Shown: one piece after another, positions 52,750 through 62,891 of the stretch | Position numbering within the stretch: position 1 is the stretch's first letter | Layout of the letters: every line of letters begins with the position of its first letter | Source of the DNA: an uncultured Synechococcus sp. | GTDB taxonomy: Bacteria > Cyanobacteriota > Cyanobacteriia > PCC-6307 > Cyanobiaceae | Length of the DNA stretch: 64,000 nt | Direction: 5' to 3' | Assembly: GCA_913049535.1 (NCBI GenBank) | Contig: CAJWYF010000004.1 | Location: forward strand, 29,678 to 93,677 | Made by a program: the position numbers and the translations under genes | The notes under the pieces: generated by a model | What the model saw: the letters and a program-made list of their open reading frames with translations, nothing else | Database searches by the model: none | What the model was told of the DNA's origin: nothing

Positions 52750-53574
52750 TCAGAGCAGGGCTGGCTGCCGGTGACGAAGGCTTGGCATCTGAGCGCGGAC
52801 CCGCCGCAGGTGCTCAGTGTCCACCGGAGCAATGGCCACGCCGGGGCCGACGCCGGCATCGGCCAGCACCGTTCCCCACGGGTCGATGACAAGGGCATGG
52901 CCATGACTCTGTCGGCGCCCATAGTGCAGCCCGGTCTGGGCTGGCGCCAGCACATAGGCCGTGTTTTCAATGGCCCGGGCCTGCAGCAGCACCTGCCAGT
53001 GGTCCTTGCCGGTGTAGGCCGTGAAGGCTGCTGGAACCATCAACAGTTCAGCCCCCTCGGCGGCCAGGTGGCGGTACAGCTCAGGGAAACGGACGTCGTA
53101 ACAGATGGACAGCCCCACACGGCAGAGACCATCGAGGGAAGCGACCGGAGGGACCTGATCACCGGCGCGCACCGTCGATGACTCCCGGTAGGTGTTCCCA
53201 TCCGGCAGGTCCACATCAAACAGATGAATCTTGTCGTATTGGGCCAGCAGCTGACCGTCACTGCTGACCAGCTCGGAGCGATTGAAGGTGGTGCCATCAC
53301 CACTCGGTGCAGGGAAGCCGCCGCCGACGATCGCCACTTGATAGCGGCGCGCCATCGTCACCAGAAAACGGCTGCAGCGCGGGCCCAGATCTGGCGCCAG
53401 CTCCAGCTTCTGTTGCTCATCGCCGAGAAAGGCAAAGTTCTCGGGCAAACCGACCAGTTCGGCACCGCGGCGAGCGGCAAGGTCGATCAGCTCCTCAGCC
53501 TGGGCGAAGTTGGCCTCCGGATCGGGGGTACTGGTGAGCTGCAGCGCAGCCACAAGAAAGCTGGACACCGACAC
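52750..53574 (-). CDS. Nitrilase-superfamily carbon-nitrogen hydrolase (Nit1/Nit2-like)
   Basis: A protein of about 274 residues with the Glu-Lys-Cys triad in order: LVGLPENFAFLG, QYDKIHLFDVDLP and GLSICYDVRFPEL. The DKIHLFDVD form is typical of Nit1/omega-amidase enzymes that repair deaminated glutathione or ketoglutaramate; the exact substrate is unproven. Start is GTG at 53574 or 53568, without a clear ribosome-binding site. It lies between comB and the amidase gene. Confidence 0.88.
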   Translation of the reverse strand: MSVSSFLVAALQLTSTPDPEANFAQAEELIDLAARRGAELVGLPENFAFLGDEQQKLELAPDLGPRCSRFLVTMARRYQVAIVGGGFPAPSGDGTTFNRSELVSSDGQLLAQYDKIHLFDVDLPDGNTYRESSTVRAGDQVPPVASLDGLCRVGLSICYDVRFPELYRHLAAEGAELLMVPAAFTAYTGKDHWQVLLQARAIENTAYVLAPAQTGLHYGRRQSHGHALVIDPWGTVLADAGVGPGVAIAPVDTEHLRRVRAQMPSLRHRQPALL

Positions 53575-53614
53575 CCGCAGAAGATGAGTGGATCGTACCC
53601 AGCGCTGCAGGCGA

Positions 53615-54361
53615 TCAGGAGGAACGCAACACTCCCGGCTCACTCTGCACAGGCACCACGGTGAGGCTGTCAACGGCGGCACAGCAGGCCAGATCGGCGT
53701 CATGGTCACCCAGCCGCTGCAGGCGCTGGCCATGGGAGGCCAGACGTAGGGCCTGCTCGGGCTGCCCCTGCCATTGCAACCAGAGCGCATGGGCTGCGGC
53801 GGCTTCATCGTTGCCGCAAAGCTGCAGCAGCGCGCTGGAGGTGCTGCCCTGTTGGCCCAGCAGGGCGTCCACCAGTGCACCGGCAGCCAGGCTGTCCTCG
53901 AGGGAGTAGGCCCCCTCCCAGCCACTGCCCACCACCCAAACGGTGGCGGGCTGGTGGTCCATAAGGCGTTGGGCAACGGCGCTGCGGTTGGCCAGAGCGC
54001 AGGTCAGCAGCAACGGGGCCTGCTGCACCCGATCCAGTGCCCTGGTGCCGTTGGTGGTGCTCATGAAGATGCGCCGACCGCTCACCACATCCGCTGTGAC
54101 GGCCAGCGGTGAGTTGCCAAGGTCAAATCCCTCGAGCTTCTGACCGCCCCGCTCACCGGCCCGCAGGCATCGTTCGGCAGGCCAGCTCTGGGCAGCGGCA
54201 TCAAGGGCCGCCAGATCAGCAAAGGCTTGAACCGCTTCGGCGCCGTGATGAAGCGCCCAGGCCATGGTGGTGGTGGCCCTGAGCACATCGATCACAACAG
54301 CGGCAGCCCCCATCCCCTCGGCCGGGACCCGATCAGGGCTGTGGAAATAGGAGAGGCGCAT
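53615..54361 (-). CDS. comB: 2-phosphosulfolactate phosphatase (ComB family)
   Basis: A 248-residue protein of the ComB family: [38 protein letters not shown] and [10 protein letters not shown] are diagnostic. In archaea ComB acts in coenzyme M synthesis; cyanobacterial copies are known though the pathway product there is unclear. First gene of the minus-strand operon, divergent from ubiD with 52 bases between starts. Confidence 0.9.
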   Translation of the reverse strand: MRLSYFHSPDRVPAEGMGAAAVVIDVLRATTTMAWALHHGAEAVQAFADLAALDAAAQSWPAERCLRAGERGGQKLEGFDLGNSPLAVTADVVSGRRIFMSTTNGTRALDRVQQAPLLLTCALANRSAVAQRLMDHQPATVWVVGSGWEGAYSLEDSLAAGALVDALLGQQGSTSSALLQLCGNDEAAAAHALWLQWQGQPEQALRLASHGQRLQRLGDHDADLACCAAVDSLTVVPVQSEPGVLRSS

Positions 54362-54413
54362 GGCAACAGCCGGCTTTTGCGTGCGCGACAGTAGGCCCAC
54401 TTGATTAGTTGCC

Positions 54414-55958
54414 ATGGCGCAGCGTGACCTGCGCGACTTTTTGCAGTTGCTCGAGGGCCGAGGGCAGCTGCGGCGCATCAGCGCCCCGGTGGATCCGGAC
54501 CTTGAAGTGGCGGCCATCAGTGACCGGGTTCTGGCGATGGGGGGCCCTGCTCTGCTGTTCGAGAACGTGATCGGCAGCCCCATGCCTTTGGCGGTCAATG
54601 TGCTGGGCACCGTCGAGCGGGTGGCCTGGAGCATGGGTCTTGAAACGGTGGAGGAGCTCGAAGACCTCGGTTCGCGCCTGGCGCTGCTGCAACAACCCCG
54701 CCCGCCCAAGGGGCTCAAGGAGACCGCCGCATTCGGACGGGTTCTCTGGGATCTGGTGAAGGCCCGACCGGATCGGGATCTGACCCCGCCCTGCAAACAG
54801 GTGGTGCTGGAGGGCGACCAGATCAATCTGGACGCGCTGCCGTTCATCCGCCCCTGGCCCGGCGATGCCGGGCGGGTGATCACCCTGGGCCTGGTCATCA
54901 CCAAAGACCCGGAGACCGGCGTCCCCAACGTTGGTGTCTACCGGCTGCAGCAACAGGATGCCCGCAGCATGACGGTGCACTGGCTCAGCGTCCGCGGTGG
55001 AGCCAGGCACCTGCGCAAGGCAGCGCAACGGGGACAAAAGCTGGAGGTCGCCATCGCCCTGGGGGTGCATCCATTGCTGGTCATGGCTGCGGCCACCCCG
55101 ATCCCTGTGCAGCTCAGTGAGTGGCTCTTTGCCGGCCTGTACGCCGGCCAGGGCGTCCACCTGAGCCGCTGCCGCACGGTCAATCTCGAGGTGCCCAGCC
55201 ACAGCGAGATCGTGCTGGAAGGAACGATCACACCAGGGGAAACCCTCCCTGATGGCCCCTTCGGGGATCACATGGGCTTCTACGGGCTGGAGGAACCCTC
55301 CCCTCTGGTGCGATTCCAGTGCATCACGCACCGGCGCGATCCGGTGATGCTCACCACCTTCAGCGGCCGTCCACCCAAGGAGGAGGCGATGCTCGCGATC
55401 GCTCTGAACCGGATCTACACCCCGATCCTGAGGCAACAGGTCAGCGAGATCTGCGACTTCTTCCTGCCCATGGAGGCGCTCAGCTACAAGCTGGCGGTCA
55501 TCTCCATCGATAAGGCTTACCCAGGGCAGGCACGACGTGCGGCCATGGCGTTCTGGAGTGCACTGCCGCAGTTCACTTACACCAAATTCGTGGTGGTGGT
55601 CGATAAGGCCATCAATGTGCGAGATCCCCGTCAGGTGGTCTGGGCCATCGCGGCCCAGGTGGATCCCCAGAGGGATCTGTTCGTGCTCGAGGACACCCCG
55701 TTCGATTCCCTCGATTTCGCCAGCGAACGGCTCGGACTGGGCGGTCGACTGGCCATTGATGCCACGACCAAGGTGGGTCCTGAAAAACGACACAACTGGG
55801 GAGAACCCCTGCGGCGCGGCGCTGAGCTCGAGGAGCGGATCAGCAGCCGCTGGTCCGAGCTGGGCCTGGATGATCTCGGTGGTGCTGAACCCGATCCGAG
55901 CCTCTTCGGGCTGCAGCTGGAGCAGGTGCTCGAGCGACTGGTCAGCGCAAGGAGCTGA
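54414..55958 (+). CDS. ubiD: UbiD family decarboxylase
   Basis: A 514-residue prenyl-FMN-dependent decarboxylase. [19 protein letters not shown] starts the family N-terminus, with [31 protein letters not shown] and [11 protein letters not shown] in order. In cyanobacteria the substrate is taken to be the prenylated hydroxybenzoate of plastoquinone synthesis. The flavin prenyltransferase UbiX is not in the window. The stop and the next ATG overlap by one base, coupling it to the Rrf2 regulator. A long open frame antisense to it looks like a shadow. Confidence 0.94.
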   Translation: MAQRDLRDFLQLLEGRGQLRRISAPVDPDLEVAAISDRVLAMGGPALLFENVIGSPMPLAVNVLGTVERVAWSMGLETVEELEDLGSRLALLQQPRPPKGLKETAAFGRVLWDLVKARPDRDLTPPCKQVVLEGDQINLDALPFIRPWPGDAGRVITLGLVITKDPETGVPNVGVYRLQQQDARSMTVHWLSVRGGARHLRKAAQRGQKLEVAIALGVHPLLVMAAATPIPVQLSEWLFAGLYAGQGVHLSRCRTVNLEVPSHSEIVLEGTITPGETLPDGPFGDHMGFYGLEEPSPLVRFQCITHRRDPVMLTTFSGRPPKEEAMLAIALNRIYTPILRQQVSEICDFFLPMEALSYKLAVISIDKAYPGQARRAAMAFWSALPQFTYTKFVVVVDKAINVRDPRQVVWAIAAQVDPQRDLFVLEDTPFDSLDFASERLGLGGRLAIDATTKVGPEKRHNWGEPLRRGAELEERISSRWSELGLDDLGGAEPDPSLFGLQLEQVLERLVSARS

Positions 55959-56413
55959 TGCTCACCCGTGCCGGCACGATCGCGCTGAGGGCCCTGGTGG
56001 AATTGTCGCGTCAGCCTGATGCCGTGATTTCAGGTCCTGAGCTGGCGCGCCGTCAGGGCTTGCCGGAGGCACGGCTCGAGCAGGTTCTGCTGCAGTTGCG
56101 CGCTGCATCAGTGGTGGAAGCCCGCCGCGGTCGCAGCGGTGGCTACCGGCTCAGCAGCAAGCCTGATCAAGTTCCCCTTGCCAGGGTGCTGGATGCCGTC
56201 GGTGGGCGTCGGAGCAGCCTGATGCCCTCCGATCGCCACGGGTGCGACGACGCCACGGCACTTGCTGGTGATCAACTGGAACGACAGCTGCTGCTGCGGC
56301 TGGAGCGGGCGCTCGATCGGGAGCTGGGCCAACTCACCCTTGCTGAACTTCTCTACGACCAGCGCAGCTGGGAGGCGAGCCTGGATCCAGAGGGTGGGCT
56401 GATGCTGGGCTGA
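55958..56413 (+). CDS. Rrf2-family transcriptional regulator
   Basis: A 151-residue winged-helix regulator starting [40 protein letters not shown] is the recognition-helix region and VEARRGRSGGYRLSS the wing. IscR-type members carry three Cys ligands; only one (RHGCDD) is visible here, so an Fe-S cluster of that kind is unlikely or incomplete. Translational coupling to ubiD suggests it may respond to quinone or redox state, which is inference only. Confidence 0.88.
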   Translation: MLTRAGTIALRALVELSRQPDAVISGPELARRQGLPEARLEQVLLQLRAASVVEARRGRSGGYRLSSKPDQVPLARVLDAVGGRRSSLMPSDRHGCDDATALAGDQLERQLLLRLERALDRELGQLTLAELLYDQRSWEASLDPEGGLMLG

Positions 56414-56416
56414 AAC

Positions 56417-56746
56417 TCAACGGCGGCACTGAGCTTTGAGAGACGCCTCAGAGGTCCAGCGCCGCAGGCTCGCCAGCGAAGCGGCACGGGTCACGCGCAC
56501 CACCTGCGGTTGGGGGGTGCAGCGGTAGAGAAACTCAAAATCCTCGGACCCGGGACGGTTGGAGAGGACCTGCTTGTACATCAGCGGGAAGCCACGGGCA
56601 TCGCCGTCCTGCCATTGGTACTGGCAGATCAACTGGGCTCCATCAAGGCAGCCCTGCCTCAACCACAGCCCCGGGGGCGGTGCGGGTTCAGCGGCCACGG
56701 GTGCAGCCAGTGTCAGGGCACCAGCGAGAACCAGAGGGCGCAGCAC
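56417..56746 (-). CDS. Small secreted hypothetical protein
   Basis: A 109-residue protein with a signal peptide (MLRPLVLAGALTLAAPVAAE) and a mature part with four Cys (QGCLDG, LICQYQW, YRCTPQ, AQCRR), likely forming two disulfides. No known domain. It lies 3 bases from the convergent Rrf2 gene. Confidence 0.7.
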   Translation of the reverse strand: MLRPLVLAGALTLAAPVAAEPAPPPGLWLRQGCLDGAQLICQYQWQDGDARGFPLMYKQVLSNRPGSEDFEFLYRCTPQPQVVRVTRAASLASLRRWTSEASLKAQCRR

Positions 56747-56802
56747 GGAGAGTCAGACCATCAGTGCACGCACGGTATGGCGCTAGAGCGTCCGTGCAAG
56801 CC

Positions 56803-56976
56803 TCAGCAGGGGTAAGCCTTGCCGCGATAGACGCACATGGCCGTCTCGGTTGAGGGTTGATCGTGATGGACATCGGTGTAAGCGACGCCTCGGTACGCCT
56901 TGGCCATCAGCAGCTCCGCGTCATGGCGGCGCTGGGCCTTGACCTGTTGCTCTTTGATGATCGAGAGGATGTTCAT
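56803..56976 (-). CDS. DUF4278 family small protein
   Basis: A 57-residue protein with two YRG motifs ([10 protein letters not shown] and [10 protein letters not shown]), the hallmark of the cyanobacterial DUF4278 family of unknown function. The ATG at 56976 is chosen because GGAGG lies 5 bases upstream; an in-frame GTG at 56988 overlaps that ribosome-binding site. The leader upstream contains a CCCC-AA-GGGG hairpin. Confidence 0.8.
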   Translation of the reverse strand: MNILSIIKEQQVKAQRRHDAELLMAKAYRGVAYTDVHHDQPSTETAMCVYRGKAYPC

Positions 56977-57069
56977 GGGAACCTCCACCGGAAGTCCGCG
57001 TCCCCGTTGCCTGGCGCGGATCGAACTGCACCCCTTGGGGCCAACGTGAATTCAACCTAAGGCTGTTCT

Positions 57070-57089
57070 GTAGCAACAGCTACTTTTTT
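57070..57089 (+). terminator. Rho-independent terminator without an obvious upstream gene
   Basis: GTAGC-AACA-GCTAC (57070-57083) followed by six T (57084-57089). On this strand the nearest upstream gene ends at 56413, with two minus-strand genes between, so the transcript it ends is unknown. It lies 58 bases before aroA. The remaining bases of the gap (56977-57069 and 57090-57146) show no gene. Confidence 0.55.
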
Positions 57090-57146
57090 GCGATCTCTTC
57101 ACACGCTGGCTGTCCTGCAGCATGGAGCGACCTTTCCGCAGCAGAT

Positions 57147-58460
57147 ATGACCAGCACAAGCCTCAGCGGTGGCGGCAGCCTGCGGGGTTGCGTGCGGGTC
57201 CCCGGCGACAAATCGATCTCCCACCGCTCCCTGCTGTTTGGAGCGATCGCGGAGGGGGAAACAACGATCGAGGGGCTGCTGCCAGCGGAAGACCCGTTGA
57301 GCACAGCGGCGTGTCTGCGATCGATGGGTGTGGCCATCAGCCCGATTGAAGCCGGCTCCACCGTCCGCGTGCAGGGCGTCGGCCTTGACGGCCTCCAAGA
57401 ACCCGGCGCAATCCTCGACTGCGGCAACTCCGGCACAACGATGCGTTTGATGCTGGGCCTCCTGGCCGGCCGTGACGGACGTCATTTTGTGCTCGATGGT
57501 GACGGCTCCCTGCGTCAACGCCCAATGGCACGGGTGGCGAAGCCCCTGGCACAACTTGGCGCTGACATCAGTGGCCGGGAGGGTGGCAACAAGGCGCCCT
57601 TGGCCATTCGCGGCAGGGCGCTCCATGGTGGTTGCATCACCACAGCAGTCGCTAGCGCCCAGGTGAAAAGCGCGCTGCTGCTTGCGGGCCTCGGCGCCAG
57701 CGCACCCGTGACGGTGATCGAGCCAGCCCTGTCGCGGGACCACAGCGAGCGCATGTTGCGGGCTTTTGGTGCTGATCTGAGCAGCGATCCAGCGGCCGAT
57801 GGTGGCCCCCGTGTTGTGGTCAGGCCCGGCGCCGTGCTCAAAGGTCAGACAGTGGTGGTCCCGGGCGATATCAGCTCAGCAGCCTTCTGGCTCGTTGCTG
57901 GCCTTCTGGTGCCTGGCGCCCGAGTGACCATCGAAAACGTCGGTCTCAACCCAACACGAACCGGAATCCTCGACGTGCTGAAGCAGATGCAGGCTCCAGT
58001 GCAGGTGCTGAACCAACGCGATGTCGCCGGTGAACCAGTCGGTGATCTCGAGGTTCAAAGCGCTGATCTGCAGGCCTTTTCGATCCGCGGTGAGCTGATT
58101 CCGCGGCTTGTCGATGAGATTCCCATCCTTGCGGTGGCAGCCCTGAAGGCCAGCGGCACTAGCGTCATTGCCGATGCGGCAGAGCTGCGTGTCAAAGAGA
58201 CCGATCGACTGGCGGTGATGGCCCGCCAGCTCAAGGCCATGGGCGCTGAAGTGGAGGAGACAGCCGATGGCTTGATCATTCCTGGCCAGCAGCAGCTCAA
58301 GGGAGCTGAGGTGGACAGCGAAACTGACCATCGGGTGGCCATGAGTCTGGCGGTGGCAGCGCTGGTCGCAGAAGGAGAGACCCGCATCAACCGCGCTGAT
58401 GCAGCCGCGGTGTCCTATCCGAGCTTCTGGGATGACCTGGCCCGACTGCAGCGGGGCTGA
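57147..58460 (+). CDS. aroA: 3-phosphoshikimate 1-carboxyvinyltransferase (EPSP synthase)
   Basis: A 437-residue shikimate-pathway enzyme. [38 protein letters not shown] and the C-terminal [19 protein letters not shown] are the family signatures. The ATG at 57147 gives [15 protein letters not shown]. It is followed by a methyltransferase gene that starts inside its 3' end. Confidence 0.96.
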   Translation: MTSTSLSGGGSLRGCVRVPGDKSISHRSLLFGAIAEGETTIEGLLPAEDPLSTAACLRSMGVAISPIEAGSTVRVQGVGLDGLQEPGAILDCGNSGTTMRLMLGLLAGRDGRHFVLDGDGSLRQRPMARVAKPLAQLGADISGREGGNKAPLAIRGRALHGGCITTAVASAQVKSALLLAGLGASAPVTVIEPALSRDHSERMLRAFGADLSSDPAADGGPRVVVRPGAVLKGQTVVVPGDISSAAFWLVAGLLVPGARVTIENVGLNPTRTGILDVLKQMQAPVQVLNQRDVAGEPVGDLEVQSADLQAFSIRGELIPRLVDEIPILAVAALKASGTSVIADAAELRVKETDRLAVMARQLKAMGAEVEETADGLIIPGQQQLKGAEVDSETDHRVAMSLAVAALVAEGETRINRADAAAVSYPSFWDDLARLQRG

Positions 58461-59370
58461 GCCGCGGCTGGAGCCACGCACCACTGGCGATGGCAGCTTC
58501 AGTCTCTGGAGTGAGGCCTTTGATCAGAGCTTCCACAGCGCCCGCGGCGCGATCCAAGAAGCCCGCAGCACATTTCTCGCCCCTGCAGACCTGGAAAGGC
58601 GGCCACAAGGCACTGAGGTCAAGGTGTTGGAACTCTGCGTCGGGACGGGCACCAACACAGCCGAACTCCTCGACCACTGCCGCCGTCACCACCTGAACCT
58701 GCGCTGGTGGGGCCTGGAATCAGACCAGCGGCCGCTCAGGCTTGCCTTGGCTGAACCGGGCTTTTGCAGCCAGTGCAGCCCTGAGGCGCTGGCGGCGTTG
58801 AGATCGCTCAATGACGTGGGCTTCTGCGGGGCCGGAGCAATGGTGTGGGGCGATGCCCGCTCGAGCCTGCAATCCCTGCTGCCCCAGCTCAGTAGGCAAT
58901 GCGATCTGGTGATCCACGACGCCTTCTCACCCAGCGTCTGCCCCGAGCTGTGGAGCATGGAGTTCCTCGAGCTGGTGGCGCGTTGCCTGAATCCCCATGG
59001 CCGGATCGTGACCTACTGCTCTGCTGCGGCCGTGCGTCAGACCTGGCGGTTGCTCGGTCTGCAGCAGGCGGGACTGCCACCACCGGCGGGCAGTGGCGCC
59101 CATCAATGGAGCGGCGGCACGGTGGCCAGCTGGAACCCCTTGCCGCTGGCGGTCCCCCTGCGACCCTTCACAGCGATGGAGGAGGATCATCTGCTCACCC
59201 GTGCTGCAGAGCCCTACAGGGATCCCACGCTGGCCGGCTCGGCGGAGACGATTCGTGCCAGCCGCGCCCAGAAGCAAGCCCAAGGCCGTGGATCGAGCAC
59301 CAGTGCCTGGCGGCGGCGCTGGCAAGGGGAGGCAGGCCTGACAGATCCCGGTAGATTCCGGCCCAGCTGA
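58432..59370 (+). CDS. DUF752/MnmC-like SAM-dependent methyltransferase
   Basis: A protein of about 312 residues. [20 protein letters not shown] is the conserved N-terminus of the MnmC methyltransferase domain (Methyltransf_30), followed by [46 protein letters not shown] and [15 protein letters not shown]. In enterobacteria this domain completes the mnm5s2U tRNA wobble modification; here it lacks the fused oxidase. The ATG at 58432 overlaps aroA by 29 bases; an earlier ATG at 58399 is possible. glmU follows after 9 bases. Confidence 0.85.
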   Translation: MTWPDCSGAEPRLEPRTTGDGSFSLWSEAFDQSFHSARGAIQEARSTFLAPADLERRPQGTEVKVLELCVGTGTNTAELLDHCRRHHLNLRWWGLESDQRPLRLALAEPGFCSQCSPEALAALRSLNDVGFCGAGAMVWGDARSSLQSLLPQLSRQCDLVIHDAFSPSVCPELWSMEFLELVARCLNPHGRIVTYCSAAAVRQTWRLLGLQQAGLPPPAGSGAHQWSGGTVASWNPLPLAVPLRPFTAMEEDHLLTRAAEPYRDPTLAGSAETIRASRAQKQAQGRGSSTSAWRRRWQGEAGLTDPGRFRPS

Positions 59371-59379
59371 AGCTGCTCC

Positions 59380-60735
59380 ATGCTCGCGATCGCCGTCCTG
59401 GCCGCCGGGAAAGGCACCCGCATGAAGAGCGACCGACCCAAGGTGTTGCAGCCCCTTGCAGGCGCCACATTGGTGGAGCGCGTCATGGCCAGCACGGCGA
59501 CGCTGAGCCCCGAGCGCATGCTGCTGATCGTCGGCCACCAGGCCGAGCGCGTGGAGGCAGAGCTGCAGCAGCACCCCAGCAAGCCGGAGTTCGTGCTGCA
59601 GCAACCCCAGAACGGCACAGGCCATGCCGTTCAGCAGCTGCTGGCACCGTTGGCGGATTTTGGCGGCGATCTGCTGGTGCTCAATGGCGATGTGCCGTTG
59701 CTGCGGAGCGAGACCCTCGAGGCCCTGCTGAACAGCCATCGCAACAGTGGTAATGCGGTCACCCTGCTGACGGCTCATCTGGAGGACCCCACCGGCTATG
59801 GCCGTGTGTTTCTCGACGCTGATGGGGCGGTTCAGGAGATCATCGAGCACCGTGACTGCAGCGATGAGCAGCGCTCCAACACGCTGATCAATGCCGGCAT
59901 CTACTGCTTCCACTGGCCCCGCCTGCAGCAGGTGCTGCCCAAGCTCAGCAGCGACAACGACCAGGGGGAGCTCTATCTCACCGATACGGTCGCCCTGCTG
60001 GGTTCAGCTGGCCACCAGATCGTCGACGATCTCTCGGAGATCAGCGGCATCAACAACCGCGCTCAACTGGCCCAATGCGAAGGCATGCTGCAGGAGCGTC
60101 TGCGCCAGCAGTGGATGGCGGCAGGGGTGAGTTTCATCGATCCAGCCAGCTGCACCCTCTCGGAGCACACACGCTTTGGCCGCGATGTGATCATCGAGCC
60201 CCAGTGTCATTTCCGCGGCAACAACACCATCGGCGATGGCTGCCGCATCGGTCCAGGCAGCCTGATCACCGACAGCACGCTGGAGCACGACGTCCATGTC
60301 GTCCTCTCGATGCTGAACGGCGCCACGGTCTCGAGCAGCTGTCGCATCGGCCCTTATGCCCACCTCAGGCCAGAGGCGGTGCTGGCGCGCGATGTGCGCA
60401 TTGGCAACTTCGTGGAGGTCAAGAAAAGTCAGCTCGGGGAGGGTTCCAAGGTGAATCACCTCAGCTACATCGGCGACGCGGAACTGGGGTGCCACGTCAA
60501 TGTCGGCGCCGGCACCATCACAGCCAACTACGACGGGGTCAGCAAACACCGCACGACCATCGGCGATGGCAGCAAAACCGGTGCCAATTCCGTGCTGGTG
60601 GCTCCCATCAAGCTGGGCCGCAACGTCACCGTGGGTGCGGGCTCCACCCTCACCAAAGATGTACCTGACAACGCCCTGGCCCTAGGACGGGCCCGCCAAC
60701 TGCTCAAGCAGGACTGGGCTGGATCCCGCCCCTGA
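59380..60735 (+). CDS. glmU: Bifunctional GlcN-1-P acetyltransferase / GlcNAc-1-P uridyltransferase
   Basis: A 451-residue enzyme making UDP-GlcNAc. The N-terminal pyrophosphorylase has [17 protein letters not shown]; the C-terminal half is a left-handed beta helix of hexapeptide repeats ([27 protein letters not shown]). The acetyl-transfer region includes SYIGDAELG and [17 protein letters not shown]. It faces the convergent murF, 6 bases away, and both serve peptidoglycan. Confidence 0.96.
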   Translation: MLAIAVLAAGKGTRMKSDRPKVLQPLAGATLVERVMASTATLSPERMLLIVGHQAERVEAELQQHPSKPEFVLQQPQNGTGHAVQQLLAPLADFGGDLLVLNGDVPLLRSETLEALLNSHRNSGNAVTLLTAHLEDPTGYGRVFLDADGAVQEIIEHRDCSDEQRSNTLINAGIYCFHWPRLQQVLPKLSSDNDQGELYLTDTVALLGSAGHQIVDDLSEISGINNRAQLAQCEGMLQERLRQQWMAAGVSFIDPASCTLSEHTRFGRDVIIEPQCHFRGNNTIGDGCRIGPGSLITDSTLEHDVHVVLSMLNGATVSSSCRIGPYAHLRPEAVLARDVRIGNFVEVKKSQLGEGSKVNHLSYIGDAELGCHVNVGAGTITANYDGVSKHRTTIGDGSKTGANSVLVAPIKLGRNVTVGAGSTLTKDVPDNALALGRARQLLKQDWAGSRP

Positions 60736-60741
60736 TCCTGA

Positions 60742-62169
60742 TTATGCGGATGCTGCCGCTGGCGCAAGGATCGCGATCAATCGCTCCAGTGCAACGCCGC
60801 GACTGGCCTTGAGCAGGAGATGATCGCCGGCTTGCAGCCACCGCCGCAGGGGCTCCGCCGCTTCCTCGGGCGATTGGACCTGAACCAGCTGTGCCAGCGG
60901 CGCGGCCCCCTGCACCATGGCGCGTGCTGCTGCTCCATCGGCCAGAACCACCAGCCCATCGAGCCCCAACTGGGCGGCACGGCGCCCCACCTCAAAGTGC
61001 AGGGACTCGCTCTGCTCGCCCAGCTCCAACATGGTGCCCAGGACAGCAAAGCGGCGTCCACCTTGCTGCTGCAGCACCTCAAGGCTGGCCAGCATCGCCT
61101 CCGGAGAGGCGTTGTAGGTCTCATCCAGCACGGTGACGCCATCAAAGGCGCCAGTGAGCTGCAGACGCCGCGAGCGGCCACCCGGCAGCGTCACCTCAAG
61201 TGCGGCCAGATCAGCGGCACTGATGCCCTGCTCAAAGGCCACAGCCAGGGCAAGCAGAAGGTTACGGGCATTGTGGCGACCTTCCAGAGGCGATGGCAGG
61301 GTGCATCGCGACCGGCCTGCCTGCTCCACATGCAATTGCGTGCCCTCGAGGCGACCGAGCAGATCAGCTGAAGGCGTTCCGTGGGCCCGATCATCGCCCG
61401 CAATGGCCACGCGGCAGATACGACCCTGCCAGACCTGAGCCAAGGCCGTCTCCAGACGTCGATCACCAGCGGGGATCACTACCAGCCCATGGCTGGGCAG
61501 TGCAGCAGTGATTTCGCACTTGGCAGTGGCGATGGCCTCCCGGCTGCCAAGACGTCCGATGTGGGCGGTGCCGATGTTGGTGATCACAGCCACATCGGGT
61601 TCAGCGCAGACGCTGAGGCGCTCAATCTCACCCAGGCCCCGCATGCCCATCTCCAGCACCAGCGCCCCATCGCCGGCCTGGGAGCGCAAGACGGTGCGAG
61701 GCACACCGATGTCGTTGTTCTCATTGCCAACACTGGCTTCCACACGGCCCAGGGGGGCCAGGCACGCTTTGATCAACTCGCGGGTGGTGGTCTTTCCAGC
61801 CGAACCGGTGACAGCAATCACCGGCTGCTGCAGCTGACGCCGCCAAGCCAGGGCGATGCGTTGATAGGCCGAAAGAGTGTCATCGACAGCAAGCACCGCC
61901 AGTTGCTCAGGGATGTAACCACTCCAATGCCTTGAGACGATGGCAGCCGCGACGCCGACACTGACCGCGGCATCGAGGAAGTCATGGCCATCAAAGCGCT
62001 CACCTTTGAGAGGAATGAACAGATCGCCGGGCTGCAGGGCACGGCTGTCGGTGCTGATGGATTCAAAGACCCAGCTGAGGGTGGCTTGATCCACTGGTGC
62101 GCCGCGGCGCCGGGGCTCAACCGCAAACAGCCGCGCCAGATCCTGCAGGCAGAGGGATGGGCTCATCAC
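60742..62169 (-). CDS. murF: UDP-N-acetylmuramoyl-tripeptide--D-Ala-D-Ala ligase
   Basis: A 475-residue Mur ligase. The N-terminal domain has STDSRALQPGDLFIPL; ATP binding is by VTGSAGKTTTRELI; EMGMRGLGEI and VITNIGTAHIGRLGS follow, with DETYNASPEAMLASL in the C-terminal domain typical of MurF. The start is GTG at 62169 or ATG at 62166; both overlap the stop of the upstream gene, so the genes are coupled. Confidence 0.95.
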   Translation of the reverse strand: MMSPSLCLQDLARLFAVEPRRRGAPVDQATLSWVFESISTDSRALQPGDLFIPLKGERFDGHDFLDAAVSVGVAAAIVSRHWSGYIPEQLAVLAVDDTLSAYQRIALAWRRQLQQPVIAVTGSAGKTTTRELIKACLAPLGRVEASVGNENNDIGVPRTVLRSQAGDGALVLEMGMRGLGEIERLSVCAEPDVAVITNIGTAHIGRLGSREAIATAKCEITAALPSHGLVVIPAGDRRLETALAQVWQGRICRVAIAGDDRAHGTPSADLLGRLEGTQLHVEQAGRSRCTLPSPLEGRHNARNLLLALAVAFEQGISAADLAALEVTLPGGRSRRLQLTGAFDGVTVLDETYNASPEAMLASLEVLQQQGGRRFAVLGTMLELGEQSESLHFEVGRRAAQLGLDGLVVLADGAAARAMVQGAAPLAQLVQVQSPEEAAEPLRRWLQAGDHLLLKASRGVALERLIAILAPAAASA

Positions 62170-62891
62170 TGCGGCGTGCTCCAGAGAATCATGCCGCCTC
62201 CAATCTGTGCTGACCGCCCCAGCAGCCGCCCCTGTTCATCGAGCAACACCAAGCGGTCATAGCCATCGTCCTGCAACTGGGCCAACCAGACGTCGGCTTG
62301 CTGTTGGCGCTCGGCCATCGACAACGCACTGAAGCTCTTGCTGGGGACCAGTTCCATCAAGCCCTGATCGGCTCGCGGACGAAGACGATCCACCAGATCG
62401 TCGCTGTGATCGAGCTGCAACAGCTCCAACAAAGGTTCCACAGGCGCAGCTGACGGCTCTGCTTGTGTTGGAACAGCTGCTGGTTCAGCCTCTGGTGCCA
62501 GGGGAATGACGGGGGACGGAGGTTCTGGCAACAGCTGAGGCTCCATGGCCTGCTCCAGCTGTTGCTCCAGGCTCGCAGCTGGGGAAGGTGGAGCCATCGC
62601 TGGAGCAGTCGGTGATGGAGGGCGAAAGCCGATCACGACCAGCGAGAGCGGCAAGGCCAGCAGCAGAAGCAACATCAGGGGCCAGAAGAAAGCCCCGACG
62701 GAGTCAGGCCAGAAGCCAGGAACCGAGAGCTCACCGCCTTGGTTGCGTCGCCAGAGTTCCTGCAGACGCAGCCGAGCAGCGGCGATCACGGCGGGAACAT
62801 CCCGTGCCAGATCCCGCCGCAGACGCTGCCAGGGGGAGTTCCACTCCACCGGCAAGAGAGAGGGCTCCCGGGACTCGGCGTCAGGACTCAT
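62166..62891 (-). CDS. Single-pass membrane protein with Pro/Ala/Glu-rich linker
   Basis: A 241-residue protein. A cytoplasmic N-terminus ([20 protein letters not shown]) precedes a transmembrane helix ([19 protein letters not shown]), then a long Pro/Ala/Glu linker and a compact C-terminal domain ([35 protein letters not shown]). No known family recognised. It lies between glgA and murF with overlapping junctions at both ends. Confidence 0.78.
   Translation of the reverse strand: MSPDAESREPSLLPVEWNSPWQRLRRDLARDVPAVIAAARLRLQELWRRNQGGELSVPGFWPDSVGAFFWPLMLLLLLALPLSLVVIGFRPPSPTAPAMAPPSPAASLEQQLEQAMEPQLLPEPPSPVIPLAPEAEPAAVPTQAEPSAAPVEPLLELLQLDHSDDLVDRLRPRADQGLMELVPSKSFSALSMAERQQQADVWLAQLQDDGYDRLVLLDEQGRLLGRSAQIGGGMILWSTPQ

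Noticed and set aside
54405..55793. Long open frame (about 460 codons) antisense to ubiD
   Set aside because: The plus strand encodes a full UbiD protein with ordered family motifs; the antisense product has biased composition and no recognisable domain. Long antisense frames are common in high-GC coding DNA.
56993..57037. T-arm-like sequence (GTTCGATCC on the minus strand) in the DUF4278 leader, considered as a tRNA or attachment-site remnant
   Set aside because: The flanking bases do not form the T stem, and no acceptor or anticodon arm can be folded.
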